Source: Miltoncostaea sp963703045
GTDB taxonomy: Bacteria; Actinomycetota; Thermoleophilia; Miltoncostaeales; Miltoncostaeaceae
DNA: 64,000 bases
NCBI GenBank assembly: GCA_963703045.1
Contig: OY969782.1
Span: 806,001-870,000, forward strand
Reading direction: 5' to 3'
The notes below the pieces were generated by a model. It made no database searches. It was given only the letters and a program-made list of their open reading frames with translations, and had not been told where the DNA came from. Positions 58,511 to 64,000 of this stretch are shown here, piece by piece. The position numbers and the translations under genes are program-made. Position 1 is the stretch's first letter; each line of letters opens with the position of its first letter.

Positions 58511-59477
58511 GCGCGCGCGCCGGCGCGCCCTGGTCACCGGCGCGGCCGGGTTCATCGGCTCGGCCCTCAGCGAGGCGCTCGTGGCCGACGGCTGGTCGGT
58601 GACCGGGGTCGACGCGTTCACGGGAGCCGGCCCGCGGGCCGAGCGCGAGGATCACCTGGCGGCCCTCGCCGGCGAGCCCCGGTTCGACCTCGTCGAGGCC
58701 GACCTCGCCGCGGCCCCCCTCGAGGGCCTCGTCCGCGGCGCCGACGTCGTCGCGCACCTGGCCGGCCGTCCCGGCGTGCGCTCGAGCTTCGGCCCCGGCG
58801 TCGCGCCCTGCCTGCGCGACAACGTGATCGCGACCGGGCGCCTGCTGCGGGCGGCCGTCGCGGCGGGCGGCCGCCGGGTCGTCTGGGCCTCGTCCTCGTC
58901 GGTCTACGGCGACCTCGCCGCGGGCGCCGCCGACGAGCACGCCACGCCGCTGCGACCGCGCTCGCCCTACGCCGCCGGCAAGCGCGCCTGCGAGGACCTG
59001 GCCGCGATCGCGCGCGCCCGCGGGCTCGACGTCGTCGGGCTGCGCCTCTTCACGGTCTACGGGCCGCGCCAGCGACCCGACATGGCGCTGCGACGCATGT
59101 GCGAGGCCCTCTGCGGCGGGCCTCCGTTCACCCTGCTCGGCGACGGCGCGCAGGCGCGCGACATGACCCACGTCGACGACGTCGTCGAGGCCGTCGTACG
59201 GGCGATGACGGCCCACGCACCGGGGCCCGTCTACAACGTGGGCGGCGGCGACCCCGTCGCGCTGGCCGATGTCATCGCGGCGCTCGAGGAGATCGCGGGC
59301 GTGCCGCTGCCCATGCGTCGCGCACCCGCGGCGCGCGGCGACGTGGCGCGCACGTCGGCCGCCATCGCCCGGGCCCGGGCCGATCTCGGATGGCGCCCGC
59401 GGGTCGGCCTGGCCGAGGGGCTGGCCGGCGAGCTGGCGTGGGTGCGGTCGCGCGCCCGTGTCGGGGTGCGGCCCTGA
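58497..59477 (+). CDS. NAD-dependent sugar-nucleotide epimerase/dehydratase
   Basis: A 326-residue extended SDR: NAD motif VTGAAGFIGSALSE, VVAHLAGRPGVRSSF, ASSSSVYGDL with catalytic Ser, and SPYAAGKRACEDL with Tyr-x3-Lys, then YGPRQRPDMALRRM and VDDVVEAVVRAM. It is closest to UDP-glucuronate or UDP-glucose 4-epimerases. It would supply an activated sugar to the glycan genes around it. ATG at 58497 within the end of the GT-C gene. Confidence 0.9.
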   Translation: MRWPERARRRALVTGAAGFIGSALSEALVADGWSVTGVDAFTGAGPRAEREDHLAALAGEPRFDLVEADLAAAPLEGLVRGADVVAHLAGRPGVRSSFGPGVAPCLRDNVIATGRLLRAAVAAGGRRVVWASSSSVYGDLAAGAADEHATPLRPRSPYAAGKRACEDLAAIARARGLDVVGLRLFTVYGPRQRPDMALRRMCEALCGGPPFTLLGDGAQARDMTHVDDVVEAVVRAMTAHAPGPVYNVGGGDPVALADVIAALEEIAGVPLPMRRAPAARGDVARTSAAIARARADLGWRPRVGLAEGLAGELAWVRSRARVGVRP

Positions 59478-59482
59478 GCGGG

Positions 59483-60085
59483 GTGCGCCACGTGCTCTGG
59501 CGCGGCCTCGACGCATGGAGGGCCGAGAGCTGCGCCGTGCGCATCACGGCGCGTGGGCTCACCGCCGAGGGGGTCCAGCTCGGCACCGACCCCCTCCCCT
59601 ACCGGCTCGACTACGCGCTCGAGACCGGAGACGGCTTCCACACCCGCCTTCTCGAGGCCTTCGCACGCGGCGACGGCTGGACCCGCCGGCTGCGGCTCGA
59701 GCGGGGGTCCGGCGGGTGGACCTGCACCGCCGAGGCGGCCGGCGCCCGTGAGCTCGGCACGCCCGGCGGCGACCCGGCCGACCTCGGCGAGGCCACCGAC
59801 TGCGACCTCGGCCTCTCGCCCCTCACCAACACCACCCCCGTCCTGCGCGCCGGGCTGCACCGGGCGCCCGGACGCGTCGAGATCGTCGTCGCCTGGATCT
59901 CGGTACCCGAGCTCACCGTCCGCCCGTCGCGCCAGCGCTACGACCACGTCGCGCCGGGCACCGTGCGCTACACCGACCTCGGGCTCTTCGCGGGTTTCAC
60001 CGAGGAGGTGTCGTTCGACGACGACGGGCTGGTGACGCGGTACCCCGGGCTCGCGGCCGCGGCGCACGCGGTCGAGCCGGCCTAG
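59483..60085 (+). CDS. Putative glycolipid-binding protein (DUF1089)
   Basis: A 200-residue protein with the DUF1089 / putative glycolipid-binding pattern: VLWRGLDAWRAESCAVRIT, GLTAEGVQLGTDPLPYRLDY, WTRRLRLERGSGGWTC, DCDLGLSPLTNTTPVLR and VSFDDDGLVTRYPGL. The fold binds long-chain lipids in the spoIIE-related and bacterial examples. It starts with the GTG at 59483, 5 bp after the epimerase stop. Its place at the end of the operon supports a lipid-linked glycan theme. Confidence 0.85.
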   Translation: MRHVLWRGLDAWRAESCAVRITARGLTAEGVQLGTDPLPYRLDYALETGDGFHTRLLEAFARGDGWTRRLRLERGSGGWTCTAEAAGARELGTPGGDPADLGEATDCDLGLSPLTNTTPVLRAGLHRAPGRVEIVVAWISVPELTVRPSRQRYDHVAPGTVRYTDLGLFAGFTEEVSFDDDGLVTRYPGLAAAAHAVEPA

Positions 60086-60342
60086 GAGCGGCCGAGCCGG
60101 CCGTCGGGGCCGATGGACCCGAAGCGCGCCTGCCCCCCGCGCATGTGCACCTCGCGCACCACGCCGCGCACGAACTCGCCGCGCTCGTCGGCGTCCATCC
60201 CCTCGAGCTGCGCGAGCTGCTCGGCCGACGCGGCGACGTCACCTGCCCCGGCGAGGGCGCGCAGCGGGTCGTCGATGAGTGCGTCGCGGAAGCCCGGGTC
60301 GGCGACGACCCGGGTCCACAGGGGGATCCGGAGCTCCTCCAT
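60082..60342 (-). CDS. Small NHLP/Os1348-like protein
   Basis: An 86-residue acidic protein, MEELRIPLWTRVVADPGFRDA then LIDDPLRALAGAGDVAASAEQ and further. The pattern of a helix with V-x-D-P-x-F-R-x-A-L, then D-P-x-x-A-L and an amphipathic helix, is like the leader region of Os1348-type (nitrile-hydratase-leader clan) proteins, some of which are RiPP precursors. The C-terminal region (MRGGQARFGSIGPDGRLGRS) has no Cys. It overlaps the DUF1089 gene convergently by 4 bp. No RiPP maturase is nearby. Confidence 0.6.
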   Translation of the reverse strand: MEELRIPLWTRVVADPGFRDALIDDPLRALAGAGDVAASAEQLAQLEGMDADERGEFVRGVVREVHMRGGQARFGSIGPDGRLGRS

Positions 60343-60378
60343 GGCGGTCAGTCTCGCACGCGCGGGGCGGAGCGGCGC

Positions 60379-61179
60379 CTAGAGGGAGAAGACGATCCCG
60401 GCGGGCTCGCCGGGGGCGGCGTCGATCGCCGGGAGCGCGTGCGCCAGCATCCGCCCGAACACGCCGGCGCTCTCCCCGAACAGGCGGGCGAGGGTCTCGG
60501 CGGGGGTCGGCTCCGGCATGACGCCGTTCGCGTGATCGGTGACGAAGCCGACGAGGGCGAACGGCAGGCGGGCCTCACCGGCGAGCACGGTCTCGGGACC
60601 ACCCGTCTGGCTCACGCAGGTCACCCCCGCCGACGCGAGCTGGGCGATCTCGCTGCGCGTGTTCAGGCGGGGGCCGTCGACGTGGCCGTAGGTGCCGCCG
60701 TCGCGCACCGCGATCCCCGCGGCGCGGGCCCCGCTGACCAGCCCGGCGCGCGGCCCCTCCGAGAACGGCCCGTCGTAGATCCAGTGTCCCCGGCCCGGCG
60801 CGGCCGGGTCGGTGAAGAGCGTGCAGAGCGACCCGTCGGCCAGTCGGTTCGAGGGGAAGTGCAGGTCGTCGAACACCACCAGCGAGCCCAGCTCGAGGGA
60901 GGGGTCGACCGCGCCGCACACCGTCGTCGAGACGAGGGCACGCACGCCGAGCGCCTGCAGGGCGGCGACGTTCGCACGGGGCGCCACCTGGTGCGAGAGG
61001 CGGGCGTGCCCCGTCCCGTGGCGGGGGACGTGCGCGATCGGGACACCCGCCAGCGTCCCGCGCGTCACGACCGCCGTCCCGTGGGGTGTGGCGACCTCCT
61101 CGGTGCGGCCGTCAACGAGCCCCTCGAGCGCGTAGAGCCCGGTGCCGGTGATCAGCCCGATCGGCGGACGATCGCTCAC
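60379..61179 (-). CDS. MTAP / purine nucleoside phosphorylase family
   Basis: A 266-residue phosphorylase of the MTAP/PNP (PNP_UDP_2) family: IGLITGTGLYALEGL, HVPRHGTGHARLSHQVAPRAN (phosphate His and Arg), NVAALQALGVRALVSTTVCGAV, SQTGGPETVLAGEARLP and FVTDHANG (Asp). It would cleave 5'-methylthioadenosine or a 6-oxopurine nucleoside to base and ribose-1-phosphate in salvage. The GTG at 61179 overlaps the upstream stop (GTGA). Which nucleoside it prefers is not decided by sequence alone. Confidence 0.85.
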   Translation of the reverse strand: MSDRPPIGLITGTGLYALEGLVDGRTEEVATPHGTAVVTRGTLAGVPIAHVPRHGTGHARLSHQVAPRANVAALQALGVRALVSTTVCGAVDPSLELGSLVVFDDLHFPSNRLADGSLCTLFTDPAAPGRGHWIYDGPFSEGPRAGLVSGARAAGIAVRDGGTYGHVDGPRLNTRSEIAQLASAGVTCVSQTGGPETVLAGEARLPFALVGFVTDHANGVMPEPTPAETLARLFGESAGVFGRMLAHALPAIDAAPGEPAGIVFSL

Positions 61180-62099
61180 GCCCCGCGCTCCCCGGGCCGC
61201 GCGGCGAGGTCGTCGATGTTCCAGCCGGCGAGGCGGGCGCCCGCCAGGTAGGAGCTGTCGAGGAAGGCGCGCAGCGCCACGGCGGGGTCGGGCTCCGCGC
61301 GGGCGTCGTCGTACATGAGCAGGGCCAGCGACCCCGTCGGCCCGGTCTGCCAGCGCGCCGCCGCCGGCTCGAGCGGGGTCTCCGGCAGCCCCGGCGGCTC
61401 GGGCGCGGTGTACGAGTAGAAGGCGGGTGCGGGGATCCTGGCGTCGCCCGCCCAGAAGCCGCAGCTCACCACCTCGTGGGAGTACGCCTCGGCGGTGACG
61501 GGGTCGGCGCCCTCCACGGCCGGGGCACGGCGCCCGCTGAACCGGGTGACGGCGAGGTCGAAGCTGTGCCAGAACAGGTGCACCGGGCTGGTCTTGCCGG
61601 TGAAGGCGCCGGCGTACCCCGTGAACACCTCGTCGGTCGCGCGCAGCACCGCCCACCAGCGTCCGACGGCCTCGCCGTCGTAGGAGCGGTGCTCCTCGTC
61701 GTCGGGGAAGGCCGGGGAGTCGCCGAGGTCGAACGGCGAGGCGAGGATCGTGCACCGCACCCCGACGTCGCCGAGCGCCGCGAACAGGCGGTCGTGGAAC
61801 GACGCGACCGAGAGGCCGTCATGGAGCGCGAACTCCCGGGTGGCGCCCCGGCTCGTCCGCACGACGAGGCGGTGCGCGACGACGTCGATCTCGATCTCGA
61901 CGAGGCCGGGCGCGCAGGGCATGGGGCCGGTCGTGATGCCGCGCGCCGATACGCGGAGCGTCACGTTCCACCAGTGGTTGCGGTGGGGCATGAGGGACAT
62001 CCGCACCTTGCCGACGATCTGGCAGTACCGGTGCAGGGTCTCCTTGGTCGGCCGCCAGTCCTCCAGCGGGAGGGCGGGCCAGGTCTCGACGGCGTCCAT
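61176..62099 (-). CDS. DUF5996 family protein
   Basis: A 307-residue protein starting MDAVETWPALPLEDWRPTKE at the ATG 62099 (GAGGA upstream). It has the DUF5996 pattern: LHRYCQIVGKVRMSLMPHRNHWWNVTL, RGITTGPMPC, SGRRAPAVEG near the C-terminal third and HLFWHSFDLAVTRFSGR, with SHEVVSCGFWAGD. The family is uncharacterised. It is cotranslated with the MTAP gene, a link that is unexplained. Confidence 0.85.
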   Translation of the reverse strand: MDAVETWPALPLEDWRPTKETLHRYCQIVGKVRMSLMPHRNHWWNVTLRVSARGITTGPMPCAPGLVEIEIDVVAHRLVVRTSRGATREFALHDGLSVASFHDRLFAALGDVGVRCTILASPFDLGDSPAFPDDEEHRSYDGEAVGRWWAVLRATDEVFTGYAGAFTGKTSPVHLFWHSFDLAVTRFSGRRAPAVEGADPVTAEAYSHEVVSCGFWAGDARIPAPAFYSYTAPEPPGLPETPLEPAAARWQTGPTGSLALLMYDDARAEPDPAVALRAFLDSSYLAGARLAGWNIDDLAARPGERGA

Positions 62100-62170
62100 C
62101 GCGTGTCCTCGATCGGGGGCGGGCCCCAGTATGTCGTCGCCGTCGCGCCGTGGCCCCGGCGGGCGGGGGG

Positions 62171-62575
62171 TCAGCCCCGGGGGTCGCCCTCCCGGCGGCT
62201 CGCGGTGACCGTGTAAGTCGTCGCGGCGCCCGAGAGCAGGAAGTCGGGGTTGACGCACGGGGCGCCGGCCCGGTGCTCGAAGGTGCGCTCGACCTCGGAC
62301 CGGCAGATCGGAAGGGGCTCGCGCGAGGCGCGCAGCGCACCGAAACCGGCGGCCGTGCGCTGCAGCCGCGTGAAGCCGTCGAGGTCGATCTCGACGTCGT
62401 AGACGCCCTCCATGCAGCCGATCCAGGTGCGCCCGTCGCGCACGTGCGAGTAGAGCCGGGGGCATCGGGCCTCGATGCACCCGGCGGGCTCGACCACCCG
62501 CTCGCAGGCGATCGGGCAGTGCCGGCACGAGCCCGCGGCGGTGCGTGCCGCGACGGCGGCCGGGGAGCGTCTCAT
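62171..62575 (-). CDS. Cys-rich hypothetical protein
   Basis: A 134-residue protein with eight Cys in an ordered set: CRHCPIACERV, GCIEARCPRLY, GCMEGVY, LPICRSEVERTFEH and PCVNPDFLL. YDVEIDLDGFTRLQ lies in the middle. The C-x2-C-x3-C and later Cys suggest metal binding, zinc or iron-sulfur. No membrane segment is seen. I recognise the pattern as recurring in Thermoleophilia-like genomes but cannot name a function. Confidence 0.65.
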   Translation of the reverse strand: MRRSPAAVAARTAAGSCRHCPIACERVVEPAGCIEARCPRLYSHVRDGRTWIGCMEGVYDVEIDLDGFTRLQRTAAGFGALRASREPLPICRSEVERTFEHRAGAPCVNPDFLLSGAATTYTVTASRREGDPRG

Positions 62576-62643
62576 CGGGGGTACCGGGGGGACACGCGGG
62601 GTAGTGAAGCAGAGCCCCGCGCCGGGTCAAGCCGGTGGGCCCC

Positions 62644-64000
62644 TCAGACCAGGCAGCGCTCCCCGAAGAGCGTCTTGAGCTCTGCGACGAGGCTGCCGGC
62701 CCGGGGGTCGACCCGGTACTCGGAGCCCAGGAAGAGGCGCCGGCGACCGGCCGCTGTCTGCACGTCCATCACCACGGCGGCGTCGCCGCGGTGGTCGGTC
62801 AGCAGGCGCTTGAGCTCGCTCAGCTCGGTGGTCGCCAGCCGCGAGGCGTCGACCTTCACGACCAGCCGCTCGTCCTCGGCGCCCTCCTCGGGCGTGAAGG
62901 CGCGGACCGACTGCGCGACGAGCTTGGTCTCGCCCTCCCCCTTCTGATCGACGCGGCCGGCGATCAGCACCATGGCGTCCGGGGTCAGCAGGTCGCGCGC
63001 CTCGGCCAGCACCGCCGGCACGATGACCACCTCGACCGAGCCCTCGAGGTCGTCGACCCGGGCGAACATCATCGGTTCGCCGCGGCGCGTCGTGATGCCC
63101 TTGAGCGCGCCGAGCATGCCGCCCACCGTCACCGGCTCGCCGTCGGCGCGATCGGCCAGCGCGGCCAGGCCGCAGGTGACCGCGCGGGCGAGCTGGCGCC
63201 GGCAGTCCTGCAGTGGATGGCTCGAGACGTAGAGGCCGAGCGCCTCCTTCTCGGCCGCGAGCAGCTCGTCCTTGGGCATCTCGCGCGCGGGGATCGGCGG
63301 GTCGACCTCGACGATGCCGGTCGCCTCCGCCCCACCGCCCATCGACCCGAAGAGCGACTCCTGCCCCGCGGCCAGGTCGTCGCGCCGTCGCGCCGCCTGC
63401 GACACGGCCGCCGCGATGGTCTCGAGCATGCCGAGGCGGGTGGCGCCGGTGCAGTCGAGCGCGCCGCCGCGCACGAGGCTCTCGAGCGCCCGTTTGTTCA
63501 CCTGGGCCTGGTCGACGCGCCGGCAGAAGTCCCAGAGCGATTCGAAAGGGCCCCCCGAGGCGCGGGCGGCGACGATCGCGGCGACCGCGTTCTCGCCGAC
63601 GCCCTTCGTGGCCGTCAGGCCGAAGCGGATCTCGCGCTCGCCGGTGACCGCGAAGTCGGAGCGGCTCACGTTGACGTCGGGCGGGAGCACCGCGAGGCCC
63701 ATGTCGGTGCAGGCGGCCACGTAGAACGGCACCCGGTCCTTCGTGTCCATCACCGAGCTCAGCAGCGACGCCATGTACTCGGCCGGGTGGTTCGCCTTGA
63801 GGTAGGCGGTGCGGTACGCCAGCAGGGCGTAGCAGGCGGCGTGGCTCTTGTTGAACGAGTAGTCGCCGGCCGCCTCGCAGAGGCCCCAGAGGTTCTGGGC
63901 GACCGGCTTCGCGGTGCCGCTCTCGACGCAGCCGGCGATGAACTCGTCCTTCAGCGAGGCCATCAGGACCTTGTCCTTCTTGCCCACGGCCTTGCGGAGG
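62644..64000 (-). CDS. dnaE: DNA polymerase III alpha subunit, C-terminal part (runs off window)
   Basis: The 3' end of a replicative polymerase gene; the start is beyond base 64000. Visible: FNKSHAACYALLAYRTAYLKANHP and PFYVAACTDMG, DVNVSRSDFAV, FGLTATKGVGENAV, the helix-hairpin-helix-like segment before RVDQAQVNKRALESLV, then an OB-fold tRNA_anti-type domain (VTVGGMLGALKGITTRRGEP, MVLIAGRV) and a short C-terminal domain to LFGERCLV. No frameshift is seen. This is the type 1 DnaE layout with a C-terminal OB fold. Confidence 0.93.
   Translation of the reverse strand, partial: LRKAVGKKDKVLMASLKDEFIAGCVESGTAKPVAQNLWGLCEAAGDYSFNKSHAACYALLAYRTAYLKANHPAEYMASLLSSVMDTKDRVPFYVAACTDMGLAVLPPDVNVSRSDFAVTGEREIRFGLTATKGVGENAVAAIVAARASGGPFESLWDFCRRVDQAQVNKRALESLVRGGALDCTGATRLGMLETIAAAVSQAARRRDDLAAGQESLFGSMGGGAEATGIVEVDPPIPAREMPKDELLAAEKEALGLYVSSHPLQDCRRQLARAVTCGLAALADRADGEPVTVGGMLGALKGITTRRGEPMMFARVDDLEGSVEVVIVPAVLAEARDLLTPDAMVLIAGRVDQKGEGETKLVAQSVRAFTPEEGAEDERLVVKVDASRLATTELSELKRLLTDHRGDAAVVMDVQTAAGRRRLFLGSEYRVDPRAGSLVAELKTLFGERCLV

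Noticed and set aside
1..64000. CRISPR arrays, insertion sequences, prophage, rRNA or toxin-antitoxin genes
   Set aside because: No direct-repeat arrays, transposase, integrase, phage structural or rRNA sequence was seen on either strand.

Overview
The window is very GC-rich, densely coded bacterial DNA with no CRISPR array, prophage, insertion sequence or rRNA. I infer an actinobacterium, most likely of the Thermoleophilia (Solirubrobacterales/Gaiellales type). The basis is gene content and style: GTG starts, 4-bp stop/start overlaps, small cupredoxins, GCS2-type ligase, peptidase E paralogues and FecR-like secreted proteins. No marker gene settles it. Every intergenic gap is under 300 bases; the largest (about 5926-6186) holds a cold-shock leader and divergent start signals.

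Layout. 1-2482: copper proteins (cupredoxin, two-domain multicopper oxidase, second cupredoxin). 2505-8468: housekeeping and stress genes (RraA-like, FabF-like, small membrane proteins, glutaredoxin-like, CspA, LigD polymerase, NUDIX, VOC). 8526-13116: tRNA-Pro and a probable c-di-GMP-controlled exopolysaccharide locus (PilZ glycosyltransferase, GH6, divergent GH26). 13120-18822: TerC with a probable yybP-ykoY Mn2+ riboswitch, Coa1-like protein, gltX, nfo, diguanylate cyclase, tRNA-Gly. 18838-27697: MscL, membrane protein, two secreted FN3/FecR-like paralogues (one with a seven-bladed propeller), acyl-CoA ligase, Na+/H+ antiporter with a UBP zinc finger, DUF429. 27717-44721: mixed metabolism and signalling, including a 988-residue GGDEF/HD-GYP protein, HerA-like ATPase, MgtC, two peptidase E-like genes and a csp-infA pair. 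44798-49505: ABC exporter operon with a cyclophilin lipoprotein. 49594-60085: DtxR regulator and a ferric-type ABC importer interleaved with envelope-glycan genes. 60082-64000: small NHLP-like protein, MTAP, DUF5996, Cys-rich protein and the 3' end of dnaE.

The most interesting system is 49594-60085. A DtxR-family regulator, ABC ATPase, substrate-binding lipoprotein and permease are joined by 4-bp overlaps to a UDP-galactopyranose-mutase-like flavoprotein, a GT-C-like membrane protein, a sugar-nucleotide epimerase and a glycolipid-binding protein. A flippase/GT2 fusion is divergent from the importer. An 11-bp motif occurs as a direct repeat, 22 bp start to start, in the divergent promoter and again at the start of the ATPase gene. 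This suggests metal-responsive control of envelope glycan assembly (inference).

Data quality matters here. About fifteen single-base frameshifts interrupt otherwise intact genes, gltX included. Most are in homopolymers, and all lie in the first 37 kb. They look like sequencing indels rather than pseudogenes. Separately, several genes (infA, the UGM-like gene, the permease, perhaps the multicopper oxidase) have no ATG, GTG or TTG start where one is needed, and CTG fits.
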